Assembly: GCF_046630445.1 (NCBI RefSeq)
Contig: NC_092338.1
Location: 15,972,001-16,036,000, forward strand
Reading direction: 5' to 3'
Source: Rutidosis leptorrhynchoides
Taxonomy: Eukaryota > Streptophyta > Magnoliopsida > Asterales > Asteraceae
Length of the DNA: 64,000 bases
Numbering within the stretch: position 1 is the stretch's first letter; each line of letters opens with the position of its first letter. A program made the position numbers and the translations under genes. The notes beneath the pieces are model-generated. The model did no database searches. It saw only the letters and a list, made by a program, of their open reading frames with translations, and was not told the DNA's origin. This document shows positions 1 through 12,982 of the stretch, piece after piece.

Positions 1-2061
1 ATAGCAAGGAGTTCTTTTTCAGTAGTTGTATAATTTGTTTGTGCTCCTTGTAACGTCTTACTAGCATAATATATAGGTTGAAATCGTTTTTCAATCCTTT
101 GTCCTAAAACGGCTCCCATTGCAAAATCACTTGTATCGCACATTAGTTCAAATGGTAGATTCCAATTTGGTGTTATCATGATCGGCGCATTAGTGAGTTT
201 CTCTTTAAGAATATTAAAAGATTTGATACATTCATCTGAAAAGATGAATGGAGCATCCTTTTCTAGGAGTTTATTCACAGGAGTGGCAATTTTAGAAAAA
301 TCTTTTATGAAACGTCGATAAAAACCGGCATGCCCTAGAAAACTCCTAACTCCTCTAACATTGGTGGGATGTGGAAGTTTAGCAATTACATCTACTTTAG
401 CTCTATCCACTTCAATTCCTTCCTTCGAAATTTTATGACCAAGAACGATGCCTTCTTTAACCATGAAATGGCATTTCTCCCAATTAAGTACTAGATTTGA
501 TTGTTCGCATCTAATAAGCATTCGTTCCAGATTAACTAGACATGATTCAAATGTATCACCGAAGACTGAAATGTCATCCATGAAAACTTCCATGCATTCT
601 TCTATCATGTCATGAAAAATCGCCATCATACACCTTTGAAAGGCTGCAGGGGCGTTGCAAAGTCCAAATGGCATGCGTTTGTAAGCAAAAGTACCATAAG
701 GGCACGTGAACGTGGTTTTCTCTTGGTCCTCGGGTGCTATTATAATTTGAAAATATCCGGAAAATCCATCTAGAAAACAATAGTAACTATTTCCGGCTAA
801 TCTTTCCAACATTTGATCAATGAAAGGTAAGGGAAAGTGATCTTTTCTGGTGGCGTCATTTAATTTTCTATAATCAATACACACACGCCATCCTGTTACA
901 GTCCTAGTAGGAATAAGCTCATTTTTCTCATTTGTAATGACAGTCATGCCACCCTTCTTAGGCACGCATTGAACTGGGCTTACCCATGGACTATCAGAAA
1001 TTGGATATATCAAACCTGCATCTAGCAGTTTAATAATCTCTTTCTTAACTACATCTTGTATATTCGGATTTAGTCTTCATTGGCGTTGCACATACGTTTT
1101 ATGACCTTCTTCCATAAGGATTTTATGTGTGCAATACGAAGGACTTATTCCTTTAATATCATGAATCTTCCATGCAATGGCTGGTTTATGAGCTTTCAAC
1201 ACAGAAATGAGTTGTGATTTCTCATTTTCAGTAAGAGAAGACGATATTATTACAGGTAATTCAGATTCACCATGTAAATAAGCGTATTCCAAATGGTTTG
1301 GAAGTGGCTTTAACTCTAATTTCGGAGGTTCTTCTATCGATGATTTATATCGATATCTGTCTTCTTATTTTAGCATTTGAATTTCTTCTATTGTTGGTTC
1401 ATATCCTTTAGCTATAAGTGTAGCTAACATTTCAGATTCATCAATTGGTTCAGTTCCTTCTCCTAAAGAACATTCTCCTGTTCCTTGTAATTCTGGAAAT
1501 TCTTCTAATAATTCTGCATGTGCATCTATAGTTTGAATATAATAACATGTATCATCTGCAGATTGTGGTTGTTGCATTGCTCTATCAACTGAAAAGGTAA
1601 CACTCTCATCCTCTATACTTAGGGTCAGTTTCTTACCAAACACGTCTATCATTGCTTTAGCCGTGTTTAAGAATGGTCTTCCTAATATGAGAGGAACTTG
1701 AGAATCTTCTTCCATGTCCAGAACAACAAAATCTACTGGAAATACTAAAGTACCAACTTTAACTAGCATGTTCTCTATTATCCCTCTAGGATATTTTATT
1801 GATCGATCGACTAGTTGTATGCTTATTCTTGTTGGTTTCAATTCTCCAAGGTCTAGTTTAGCGTATAGTGAATACGGCATTAGATTTATACTAGCACCTA
1901 AGTCTGCTAATGCTTCTATTGAACTAAGACTACCCAGAAAACATAGAATTGTGAAACTTCCTGGATCAGATAGTTTTTCTGGTATCTTATTCAACAGCAC
2001 TGCTGAAAAATTAGCATTCATAGTAACAGCCGAGAGTTCTTCCATTTTCTTTTCTATTTGA
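1..2061 (-). pseudogene. Athila-like pol region of element 1: protease, reverse transcriptase, start of RNase H
   Basis: Reading leftwards, the region shows an aspartic-protease-like segment around DLGASINLMPYSL, then a linker, then reverse transcriptase sequence matching that of element 2, including the catalytic FMDDFSVFG stretch. The start of RNase H reaches the window edge. Its product would copy element RNA into DNA in virus-like particles. The region is fossil and incomplete here. Assignment rests on these motifs and on near-identity with the pol region of the element at 24245-41393. Confidence 0.85.
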
Positions 2062-4011
2062 GATTAGATCTTTCAAGAATTTAGCATATCTAGGCATTCC
2101 TGAAATCACATCAATGAAAGGAAGATTTACATTTATCTGTTTAAACATATCCAAGAATTTGGATTGCTCGACTTCAAGTTTCTCTTTCTTCATTTTACTC
2201 GGGTAAGGAAGTGGTGGTTGGTATGGTTTAACATAAGGTTTAGCCTTAATTGTGTTATCTTCATTAACCTTCTCAACTACCGGTTCTTTTTCCTTATCTT
2301 GTTCAGGTTGTGGTTCTTGTGGAGTAGGAATAGCTTCATCAGAAGTTACAGGCATTTCAGGTGGTTTAAGTGTTGTACCACTTCTTGTGGTAATGGCTTT
2401 AGCTGTTTCATTCCGGGGGTTAGCATTTGTATCACTAGGTAGACTTCCCGGTTTTCTTTCACCTATTAACCTTGCTAGGTTACTTACTTCTTGTTCCAGA
2501 TTTTGAATAGAAGCTTGTTGATTTCTAAATGCTTGAGCATTTTGTTCATTGGTTTGTTTTTGAGATGTGAAAAACTGCGTTTGAGTTTCAACTAGCTTTG
2601 TCATCATATCTTCTAAATTCGGCTTTTTATCATCGGGTTGTGGTGGTTTGTTTTGAAAATTAGGTCTTTGCTGATTGTAATTATTGTTGGATACTTGTTG
2701 ATTGCTAGGACCTTGTTGGTTGTTGTATGGAATATTTCTATTATAATTCTGGTTTTGATTGTAGATTGGTCTTGGCGGATGATAATTATTTTGATAATTA
2801 TTTCCAGGCCTTTGGTTTAGATATGAAACATTCTCTCTTTGTTCCATTGTTAATTCAATACTGAGACAATCTTTTGTCAAATGTGGTCCTTCACACTGCT
2901 CACAACTAATTCGTATTGAGTGAATATCCTTAGTCATCTTTTCCATTCGTCTCTCGACAGCATCTATCTTTGCGGAAATGGAATCTAAGTCATGGCTAGA
3001 ATCGGCTCTAGCTGCTTTAGATGATCTAACGATATCTTTTTCTTGGTGCCACTCATGTGAGTGGGAAGCAGTGTTATCAATAATTTTGTAAGCATCAGTT
3101 TCTGTTTTCTTCATAATAGAACCACCAGCTGCTATATCTATGTCTTTCCTTGTAGTGATGTCGCATCCTTGGTAGAATATTTGTACTATTTGACAGGTAT
3201 CTAAATCATGTTGCGGACATCCTCTCAACAACTTTCCAAATCTAGTCCACGCCTCATATAGAGTTTCATTCGGTTTCTGTGTGAACGTAACAATTTCTCC
3301 TTGAAGTCTTACGGCTTTAGATGCCGGAAAGAATTGTTTAAGAAATTTTTCAACTAAAACGTCCCATGTATCAATCGCCCCTTCAGGTAACGATTCCAAC
3401 CAATCTTTGGCTTCTCCCTTTAAAGTCCAGGGAAATAACATGAGATATATCTGTTCATCCTCAACTTCTCTTATTTTAAATAGTGTGCAGATCCTATTAA
3501 AGGTACGAAGATGTTCATTTGGATCTTCCTTCGGCGCACCACTAAATTGGCATTGATTAGTCACCATGTGTAGAATTTGTCCTTTGATTTCATAATCTGG
3601 CGCATTAATGTCAGGATGAGTAATTGCGTGACCTTGGCCAGTGCGTTTAGCTCTCATTCGGTCTTCCATACTTAAAGGTTCTAGATTCTCCATAATTGAA
3701 TTTGTTGAATCGGAATCACTAGAGGATTCTGATTTAATGGTTCGTTCCTCAACAATCTCTGTTTGAATGATTGGTGGTTCCGGAGGAAAATTTAATGGTT
3801 CAGGATCTATGAATCGTCCCTGAATATTCTCCGGATTCTCAATTGTGAGGTCGGGTTCAAAAAATGGATTATCGGAAATTTGAACTGGAGTACTTGGTCG
3901 ACTGGATGACGATTCTAAAGAAAAATCAACGGCGGTAATATTTGCTAAATGTCTTGATCTAGTTACAGGTGGTAAACGTACAAAAGGTGGTGAACGTCTT
4001 GCTCGGTGCAT
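2011..4011 (-). CDS. Athila-like gag protein, element 1
   Basis: An open frame of 666 codons. A plant retrotransposon gag domain lies at about residues 140-300 (stretch FPWTLKGEAKDWLESLP). It is followed by a coiled-coil-prone segment, a degenerate zinc-knuckle-like CEQCEGPHLTKDC near residue 370, and a long Asn/Gln/Pro-rich linker. The protein would form the particle that packages element RNA. It is almost the same length and sequence as the gag of element 2. I chose the first Met after the leader; the family start could differ by a few codons. This is a retroelement gene, not a host gene. Confidence 0.85.
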   Translation of the reverse strand: MHRARRSPPFVRLPPVTRSRHLANITAVDFSLESSSSRPSTPVQISDNPFFEPDLTIENPENIQGRFIDPEPLNFPPEPPIIQTEIVEERTIKSESSSDSDSTNSIMENLEPLSMEDRMRAKRTGQGHAITHPDINAPDYEIKGQILHMVTNQCQFSGAPKEDPNEHLRTFNRICTLFKIREVEDEQIYLMLFPWTLKGEAKDWLESLPEGAIDTWDVLVEKFLKQFFPASKAVRLQGEIVTFTQKPNETLYEAWTRFGKLLRGCPQHDLDTCQIVQIFYQGCDITTRKDIDIAAGGSIMKKTETDAYKIIDNTASHSHEWHQEKDIVRSSKAARADSSHDLDSISAKIDAVERRMEKMTKDIHSIRISCEQCEGPHLTKDCLSIELTMEQRENVSYLNQRPGNNYQNNYHPPRPIYNQNQNYNRNIPYNNQQGPSNQQVSNNNYNQQRPNFQNKPPQPDDKKPNLEDMMTKLVETQTQFFTSQKQTNEQNAQAFRNQQASIQNLEQEVSNLARLIGERKPGSLPSDTNANPRNETAKAITTRSGTTLKPPEMPVTSDEAIPTPQEPQPEQDKEKEPVVEKVNEDNTIKAKPYVKPYQPPLPYPSKMKKEKLEVEQSKFLDMFKQINVNLPFIDVISGMPRYAKFLKDLISNRKENGRTLGCYYEC

Positions 4012-5360
4012 TCACTGAATATCCTATTAGTTTTTAAAAGGAAAGAAAAATTATATAAGTTATCCAATCAATAGAATTTTCTGATTTTGCCCACGTTTCG
4101 AATAGCCAAAAGATGCAGCAGAGGGGCAGGATTCGTTTGGTCTCAATATAATTGAGGACTGTTTGGCTCCAATAACCCGGTCCACGTACAAATCCAACTA
4201 TTACTACGAACCAGAAAATTTTGATGTCTATCAATTTAACCACTTAAAATAAATTTTCGTAATTTTAAGAAATTTAGATAAGAAGTAGAATAAAAATCTA
4301 TGTCCTAAAACTAGAATAGCGAGAAATAAGAAAGAAAAAGAGCGTGTCGGAAAAAGAAAAAGAAAAGGGTTGAAAAATAAAAGGCGTCGGAAAATAAGAA
4401 TTAAAAAGAAATGACTTATAGAACTTAAAAACACTCGACTAACCCAACCTTATTACTATCACTAACTTAAAATTATAATCGCAAATTGAGATTACTAATT
4501 GGAATGATAATTGATACATAGGTAAAAGGTGTCTAAAAATATTAAAGCTTGCAAGAAAAACTATATCCCAAATGGCAATAACTTAAAAAGATACTAAAAC
4601 TTAAAAAGGTGTCGCAAAATTCTAAAGCACCTAAATCTTAGTCTAAAGAAAAAGCACTTAAGGAATTTTACGGCAAGGCCTAAAAATCTAGAAATAAAAA
4701 TAACTATGGCAAAAACTATATCTTAAAACTAAATAAGAGCGAAAAATACAAATATTACGCTAAAATAATTAAAAAGGGACAAAATATAAAAATATACAAA
4801 AAGTGGTAAAAAGTATAAAAATTTTATTTTTATATTATTTATTTTATAAAACTATTACTTTTATATATATAAATAAAACTAATTAAAAATAATTATTACA
4901 AATTAATTAAATTTTAAACTAAATAATAAATTAATTAACCCTAAATACTAATTAATTAATATTAATAATAATTAAAACTCCGTAATAAATGCCAAATTAG
5001 GGTTGCTGTGTGCCCGTGTCAGACGGCTCCGCGAGTCGCGGTATTTTCTTCTTCAAACTCCGCGAGTCGCGGGAAATGAAAATTCAGATGACAGGCTGGT
5101 TTCGACAGGTTTCGTTTTTCTTTTTTTTTATATATTTTCTGTTTAAATATTTAAATAAAATATTTATAAAAACTAAATAAAAATTTATGTTTTAAAAGCT
5201 AAAATAAAAATAGAAATACTTTATAATAAAAATCTTAAAACTAGATTTATATATTTATTAATTAATTATTTTTTCGGTTTTTTTTTTATTATTATTATTA
5301 GCGTTGCGCTTCAGGCTTTTAAGCTAGATTATTCCCCGGCAGCGGCGCCAAAAATATACT
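4012..5360 (-). other. Untranslated leader of Athila-like element 1, with primer-binding site
   Basis: This stretch separates the 5' LTR from gag. The primer-binding site is at 5333-5350 (minus TGGCGCCGCTGCCGGGGA), about 10 bases inside the LTR end. The rest is AT-rich with no convincing gene. A pair of short palindromes lies at 5029-5072. The same layout is seen in the leader of element 2 at 26238-27650. Short open frames here (for example near 4034-4434) are also present in element 2 but resemble no protein I know. Confidence 0.8.
5029..5072. promoter_or_regulatory. Paired palindromes in the leader of element 1
   Basis: Two copies of the odd palindrome CCGCGAGTCGCGG lie at 5029-5041 and 5060-5072, with centres 31 bp apart. 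The same word is used in the LTR pair at 6820-6869. Element 2 carries a pair in its leader too, but with a different word (CATGCGATCGCATG). The sequence shows the symmetry and spacing directly; a role as a protein-binding or RNA-structural signal is inference. Confidence 0.75.
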
Positions 5361-7334
5361 TGATGTCGTGCGAGGTGTATATAAAATAGCTTTATATTTT
5401 ACAAGGAAATACTATTAAATACGATACAATTTTACACAAGATATTTATTTATTTATAGAATGGATATACTTAAACCTTGCTACAACACTTATAGGCAGTG
5501 TACCTAATCGTACAGTAGTGTAGTTTTTAGTAAGTCTGGTTCGTTCCACAGGGAAAATCTTTAAACAAAGCTTAACGCTATATTAGTTTACTTTTATAAA
5601 AATACAAATATATATATAAGTAATATTATTATTATAAAAGGGGGGTTTTTACCGTTTAATGACCGGTTTGTCGATTTTAAAACTTTAGTCGTAGTTAAAA
5701 CCAAATGTAAAATATAAATAAAAGACTTAATTTAAAGCGTAAAGTAAATAACGATAATGAAATTGCGAATAATAAAAGTGCGATAAAATAAACTTGCGAT
5801 AATTAAAAAGTGCAATCAAATACAATAACAATAAAAGTGCGATAATTAGAAGTGCAATTAAATATAAAATAAAGGAAATTAAATATGAAATAAAAGAATT
5901 ATGCTTATTTAAACTTCCGTAATCATGATGTTTGACGTGTTGATTTTAGTTTTATGCCCATGGGTTAATTATTCTTTGTCCTGGATTATTTAATATGTCC
6001 ATACGGATTTGTCCATAATAGTCCATCAGTCATAAATATAAAGAGCGAAAGCCTTCGTCAAATTATTCTTATTCCCGAAGTCAAATATTCCAACTAATTG
6101 GGGATTCGAATTGTAACAAGGTTTTAATACTTTGTTTAATGAATACACCAGGTTATCGACTGCGTGTAAACCAAGGTTTTACTACTTTGTTAACAATTAC
6201 ACCAATTACCCTTGAATGTAATTCACCCCTGTTTCAACAAGTCTATTAACTATTAATCCAGTTCCGTGTCCAGTAAAATGAATAATTATTGGTATTTATA
6301 GATATCCCGCCCACCGTACCCAGTCAAGCGTATGTGGTTATATATAAATACGTCGAATTATAAGTTTGTATATTAAATTAACAAGGTATTGTTTAGTTAA
6401 TATAAAACCCATTAATAGCCCATAGTCTAATTTCCACAAGTGTCGTTCTTTTATCCAAACCCCAATTATGGTACAAAGCCCAATTACCCAATTTTAGTAA
6501 TTAACCCAACATCATGATTACTTCGGTATTAAATAAGCATAATAATAACTTAGCTACGAGACATTAAATTAAAAAGGTTGAACATAACTTACAATGATTA
6601 AAAATAGCGTAGAGTTACACGGACAGAATTTCGACTTACACCATTACAACATTCGCTAACATACCCTTATTATTAGGATTAAAATTAAAATTAAAATTAA
6701 AATTAAAATATAAATTATAAATATAAATATTACGTATATAGATAGAGAGATTGATATATTGGATGGTTTTTGCGATCAAACTGCGTTTGCTTTTATAGGG
6801 AATTGAGTCCAGGGGAACTCCGCGACTCGCGGCGTTTTTTGCCTTCAAACTCCGCGAGTCGCGGAGTTTGAAATTCCAGCTCACCAGCTTTGGCTTCTTT
6901 CTTGCCGACGATTTTAAATATTAATATAATATATATATAATTTTTAAGAATTATTTATATATTATATTATATTCATGTGCATAGTTGACTTGTAATTTTT
7001 AGTCCGTTGCGTCAAGCGTTGAGAGTTGACTCTGGTCCCGGTTCCGGATTTTCGAACGTCCTTGCGTACAATTTAATATCTTGTACTTTGCGTTTTGAAT
7101 CTTGTACTCTTGTAATTTCGAGACATTTCTTATCAATAATTGGAACCTCTTTGATTGTATTTTGTACTTTTGAGCTTTTTGGTCGTTTGCGTCTTCAATT
7201 CGTCAAATCTGTCTTTTGTCTTCACCTTTTAATATTTAAACGAATATCACTTGTAAATAGAACATTTGCAACTAAAAGCTTGTCTTTCTTGGGGAATAAT
7301 GCTATGAAATATATGTTCGTTTTTAGCATTATCA
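5361..7334 (-). repeat. 5' LTR of Athila-like element 1
   Basis: The LTR is 1,974 bp. On the minus strand it starts TGATAATGCTAAAAACGAAC and ends just before the short spacer to the primer-binding site. It aligns end to end with the LTRs of element 2 at 24245-26237 and 39402-41393. A TATA box (minus TATAAAA) lies at 6791-6797, about 23 bp downstream of the palindrome pair at 6820-6869. The boundary at 7334 is set by alignment to the element 2 LTR start. The following TATAT may be the target duplication, but its partner is outside the window. Confidence 0.9.
6820..6869. promoter_or_regulatory. Paired palindromes upstream of the LTR TATA box, element 1
   Basis: CCGCGACTCGCGG lies at 6820-6832. 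A longer perfect odd palindrome with core CTCCGCGAGTCGCGGAG lies inside 6847-6869, with AAA and TTT also pairing at its ends. Centres are 32 bp apart. In transcription order the pair sits about 476-508 bp into the LTR and ends about 23 bp before TATAAAA. The pair in element 2 has the same position and spacing but a different word. A promoter-proximal dimer-binding role is inferred. Confidence 0.8.
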
Positions 7335-7698
7335 TATATATACATTTAAATGTCGTTACAACGATAATCGTTACATATATGTCTCGTTTCGAAATCCTTA
7401 AGTTAGTAGTCTTGTTTTTATGCATATACCTCATTGCTAATATACTTATGGAGATACTTACTTATCATAATCTCATGTTAACTATATGTATATCCATATA
7501 TATATCGTCATGTCGTTTTTATAAGTTTTAACGTTCGTGAATCGCCAGTCAACTTGGGTGGTCAATTGTCTATATGAAACCTATTTTAGTTAATAAAGTC
7601 TTAACAAGTTTTATTGCTTAACATGTTGGAAACACTTAATCATGTAAATATCAATTTCATCTAATATATATAAACATGGAAAAGTTCGGGTCACTACA
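7335..7698 (-). repeat. Gypsy LTR start fragment, interrupted by element 1
   Basis: On the minus strand this starts TGTAGTGACCCGAACTTTTCC, an LTR start I associate with Asteraceae chromovirus (Tekay-like) elements. It matches the last part of the larger LTR remnant ending at 10288 and, more weakly, the one ending at 60328. It is cut at 7334 by the Athila-like insertion and presumably continues left of the window. Fossil, non-coding. Confidence 0.7.
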
Positions 7699-10288
7699 TG
7701 AATCGCAGATTGTAATCGTCAAGATACAAATGAGGTTTAAGATGAAATCAAGTGGCAAACTTGAAGAATTATTTAGTTTCATATGTTATAATCAATATTT
7801 TAATTCATTTTAATTGTCCAATGTTGGCAATCCACAGTTAGCAGTCCACAATTAGTAATCCAATAATTCATATATAGTTTAATATATAATATTCGAATTA
7901 ATTAATACGTATTCGTGACCCATTGTATACATGTCTCAGACTCGATCACAACTCAAAGTATATATATATTATTGTAGAATCAACCTCAACCCTGTATAGC
8001 TAACTCGAACATTACTGCATATAGAGTGTCTATGGTTATTCCAAATAATATATTTAGATGCGTCGATATGATATGTCAAAACCTTGTATACGTGTCTATG
8101 GTATCCCAAGATTATATAATATGTATAATACAATATAAATTAGTTAGGATATGTTTAGTCTAGATTTGTTACAAAATTTTCGTAGCTAAAACTAGCAAAT
8201 TTATCCAATTTTGTTTTACTCGCCATTTCTTCGTTTCAAATCCGTTTTGAGTGATTCAAGTTGCTATGGTTTCATAATGAACTGAAATTTATGAAAATAA
8301 ATATAAAAGTATAAGTTTATAGTTGAAAATACAGGTTACAAGTCATTTTTTAAAGAGGTAGTCATTTCTGTCGAAAGAACGACATCTTGATGACCATTTT
8401 GAAAAACATACTTCCACTTTGAGTTTAACCATGATTTTTGGATATAGTTTCATGTTCATAAGAAAAATCATTTTCCCAGAAGAACAACTTTTAAATCAAA
8501 TTTTATCATAGTTTTTAATTATCAAACCCAAAACAGCCCGCGGTGTTACTACAACGGCGTATGTCCGGTTTTACGGTGTTTTTCGTGTTTCCAGGTTTTA
8601 AATCATTAAGTTAGCATATCATATAGATATAGAACATGTGTTTAGTTGATTTTAAAAGTCAAGTTAGAAGGATTAACTTTATTTGCGAACAAGTTTAGAA
8701 TTAACTAAACTATGTTCTAGTGATTACAAGTTTAAATCTTCGAATAAGATAGTTATATATATATGAATCGAATGATGTTATAAACATCATTACTACCTTA
8801 AGTTTAGTAGGTAAACCTACTGAAAGTAACAAAAATTTATCTAGCATTAAAGTATTCTTGGATGGCTTGAAAGTTCTTGAAGTAGAATCATGACACGAAA
8901 ACAAGTTCAAGTAAGATTTCCACTCGAAATAAGATAGTTATAGTTATAGAAATTGAATCAAAGTTTGAATATGAGTATTACCTTGTATTAGAAAGATATC
9001 TTACTATAAATAAGAAAGATTTCTTGAGCTTAGATGATTACTTGGATTGGATTAGAAAGCTTGGAAGTAATCTTGCAAACTTGATAGTATTCTTGATTTT
9101 ATGAAACTAGAACTTATAGAATTTATGAAGAACACTTAGAACTTGAAGATAGAACTTGAGAGAGATCAATTAGATGAAGAAAATTGAAGAATGAAAGTGT
9201 TTGTAAGTGTTTTTGGTTGTTGGTATATGGATTAGATATAAAGGATGTGTAAGTTTGTTTTTATGTAAATAATTCATGAATGATTTATAATATTTTTTGT
9301 AATTTTGTGAGGTATTTCATGCTAGTTGCCAAATAATGGTTCTCACATGTTTAATGACTCATATGGGCTGCTAAGGAGGTGATGATTGAGTGTATATACC
9401 AATAGTATATACATCTAGAAGTTATGTATTGTGCGAGTACGAATACGGGTGCATACGAGTAGAATTGTTGATGAAAATGAATGAGGATGTAATTGTAAGT
9501 ATTTTTGTTAAGTAGAAGTACTTTGATATATGTCATGAAGTCTTCCAAAAGTGTATTAATACATCTTAATACACTATATGTATATACATTTAACTGAGTC
9601 GTTAAGTCATCGTTAGTCGTTATATGTAAGTGTTGTTTCGGAATCTTTAAGTTAACGATCTTGTTAAATGTAATTGATCCATTGTTATTACACTTAAATG
9701 AGATGTTAAATTGTTATGTTAACATGTTAACATGGTGTATTAATATATCTTAATATCATATATATATGTGTAAAATACTATTACAACGATAATCGTTACA
9801 TATATGTATTGTTTCGAAATCCTTAAGTTAGTAGTCTCATCTTACTCGTGTAGTTCATTGTTAATACTCTTAATGATATATGTAATCATCATTTCATGAT
9901 GTTAAACATAGTGTATTAATATCTTAACATGATACATATGTATTTAGTAAGACGTTGTTGTAACGATAGCCGTTATATATATCGTTTCGCGTTTCTTAAT
10001 TCACTACTTTCATTTTATGTATATAACTCATTGTTAATGTACTTGGTGAGATACTTACTCGTCATAATATCATGTTATATATATATATATATATATATAT
10101 CATGTTTTTTTTACAAGTTTTAACGTTCATGAATCGCCGATCAACTTGGGTGGTCAATTGTCTACATGAAACTCATTTCAATAAATCAAGTATTAACAAA
10201 TTTGATTGCTTAACATGTTGGAAACATTTAATCATGCAAATATAGTTTTCATTTAATATATAATCATGGAAAAGTTCGGGTCACTACA
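7699..10288 (-). repeat. Tekay-like gypsy LTR remnant
   Basis: On the minus strand it starts at 10288 with TGTAGTGACCCGAACTTTTCC and runs left. It aligns in patches with the 2.9-kb LTR at 57453-60328, for example at AACTTAAGGATTTCG-like blocks and at CAGTCCACAATTAGT-like blocks near 7840 and 58430. No primer-binding site follows its left end, so the 3' part of the LTR appears lost or replaced. The next LTR start (7698) directly abuts. I see no genuine coding sequence; the open frames here are AT-rich chance frames. Confidence 0.65.
9600..10090. repeat. Three degenerate ~176-bp tandem units inside the LTR remnant
   Basis: The block CGTTA(C/T)ATAT..., followed by GTTTCG(A/G)AATC-TTAAGTTA and then a TCATTGTTA(A/T)TAC-like block, recurs from about 9618, 9794 and 9971. 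Spacings are 176 and 177 bp. The last unit ends in a short (TA)n run at 10078-10100. The related LTR at 57453-60328 has only one such unit (near 59998). This is local amplification in the transcription-start half of the LTR. Confidence 0.6.
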
Positions 10289-10541
10289 ATAAACACAACA
10301 GAAATGATTTATTTGTGTGATTGAAATTAATCAGTAACAGAAAAATAAAATAAATAACAACAGCAATCGCTGTTACTCATTTTCTAAAAAAAACTCAACT
10401 CGACCATGGATAATTTCATATCAGTGAATCAATTATAAAACAATTTTTGGTTCATCAAACAAATTAGAAAACATCAATGTTTAGTGGTTGTATTATTTAG
10501 AAAACGAAAATAAATAAATAAATAAATAATTTAGAAAGTAC

Positions 10542-10812
10542 CTGCTGTATGTCGCGGTTCAAAACAAGAAAATTGATTATGAATTTGAGAACGTTTTAGC
10601 TCATGAATCTTACATGAAATATGTTGCAAATCTTTTATAGAAACTATTTGAATCATTAATTGATCCATAAACTCAAAAACAAATTCGAATTTTGTCAAGA
10701 ACGATTCGTTTGACTTTTGAAATTTTAACTTTGACTCTATAATTAGAACTCGATAAAAGGATTTGGGAGCTGTGACTTTGCAGATAGTTTCACTAACGAA
10801 TTCCCAACAAAA
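10542..10812 (-). CDS. Possible second exon of a GRF zinc-finger-type gene
   Basis: On the minus strand a 3' splice site (GTGCAG) at 10813-10818 opens a frame that starts FCWEFVSETICKV and closes at a 5' splice site (CAG|GTACTT) at 10541. It encodes about 90 residues, the second half a likely helix. Its phase fits the exon at 12983-13075 (both phase 0), so the two could belong to one transcript. However, the expected second half of a GRF finger is only vaguely matched, and a 2.2-kb intron full of repeats separates them. No third exon is visible; to the left lie LTR remnants. It may be a relic or wrong. Confidence 0.3.
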
Positions 10813-11293
10813 CTGCACTTATAGATTTTGACTTTCGATTTGAATTCGAAATATGAGTAAAAAGTGAAAAGAACAGAGTTTCGAGCCTCAATATTTAATT
10901 TTCTGTTTAATCGCCCAATTAATAGAAATTAGAAAAGGTTGTATTTGATACTGAGAGTGTATGGTTGATCAAATTTGACACTGTTTTTGAGCAATACGTT
11001 TGGTTTCTTGCAATTGATGGTCGAGCTGTATTTTATCAGAAAACAATAAGAACAGACAAAACTAAGACTTTGATGTGTAACGGAATTTGGATTGATCTAA
11101 TAATTGATATCGACTTTTAAGCAATTAAGCAGATAAATTAAACACAAGGATAACGATATGAAGTAGAATTACGTATTTATCTTATATTTATTTATGCATA
11201 TACCGTAGTTATATATGTACTTATTTATATATAAACATAAATTTGTATTTTGTATTGTATATGTAATTATATATATCAGTTTATATATATTTG

Positions 11294-11298
<5 letters not shown>

Positions 11299-11346
<48 letters not shown>
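11299..11346. repeat. (AT)n microsatellite, ~48 bp
   Basis: Uninterrupted alternating A and T. A second tract lies at about 11451-11506. Both are in the AT-rich interior of the LTR remnant. Confidence 0.95.
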
Positions 11347-11352
<6 letters not shown>

Positions 11353-11447
11353 CATAAATTAAAATATTAATATTAATAATACTATAGAAATATTAATAAT
11401 AATACTAGTAATAATAATAATATCAAAATAATAATAATACAACTCAA

Positions 11448-11508
<61 letters not shown>

Positions 11509-11817
11509 ATTTTAGAAGTAATAGTATTACCAATACAAATATTAATGTTAATATCAATAATAATAATGAAAGTAATGATAATAATATTAATATATCAATT
11601 ATATTCAAGCTTGTAATTTAATATAATATCATTATTATTTATGTAATATTATATTATATGATGACATTTACTGATTATTTACATTACTATATTTTATATA
11701 TATATATTATGACAACATATATATTTATATATAATAACAGTAAATTAATTATTCTAATTGTTATTTTACATTTTAATTCTAATGATTCATTTATATTTTA
11801 TTATTTCCAATACATAC

Positions 11818-12673
<856 letters not shown>

Positions 12674-12765
<92 letters not shown>
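12674..12765. repeat. (AT)n microsatellite, ~92 bp, right flank of the fold-back element
   Basis: Continuous AT alternation that ends in TTTATTTATTTA. Together with 11821-11956 it brackets the fold-back element. Confidence 0.95.
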
Positions 12766-12769
<4 letters not shown>

Positions 12770-12982
12770 TTATTTATTTAAAACAATTGTTCGTGAATCG
12801 TCGAGAATAGTCGAAGGTTATCTGAAACTATGTAAACAGTTCAAAAGTTTTGAGACTCAACATTACAAACTTTGCTTATCGTATCGAAATCATATAAAGA
12901 TTAAGTTTAAATTTGGTCGAAAATTTCTGGGTCGTCACAAGTTTTACTTCCTCCAACAGTCTCTAAGCATAAAACAACCTAC

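Larger units (their letters stand above)
1..7334 (-). mobile_element. Athila-like Ty3/gypsy element 1, 5' half (continues off left edge)
   Basis: Read on the minus strand the order is 5' LTR (7334-5361), primer-binding site (5350-5333), leader, gag (4011-2011) and pol (from about 2061 to the window edge). The 3' part and 3' LTR lie outside the window. Gag and pol closely match the complete element at 24245-41393, so both belong to one family. The primer-binding site TGGCGCCGCTGCCGGGGA is the type I associate with the Athila/Tat branch. The element sits in an older gypsy LTR, which resumes at 7335. It looks broken, with at least a few breaks in the visible pol region. Age cannot be judged because the second LTR is missing. 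Confidence 0.92.

Noticed and set aside
7007-7531. 174-codon open frame on the plus strand
   Set aside because: It lies antisense across the end of an Athila LTR and the neighbouring LTR fragment. Similar frames recur at other LTR copies (24186-24572, 39385-39729) without any domain.
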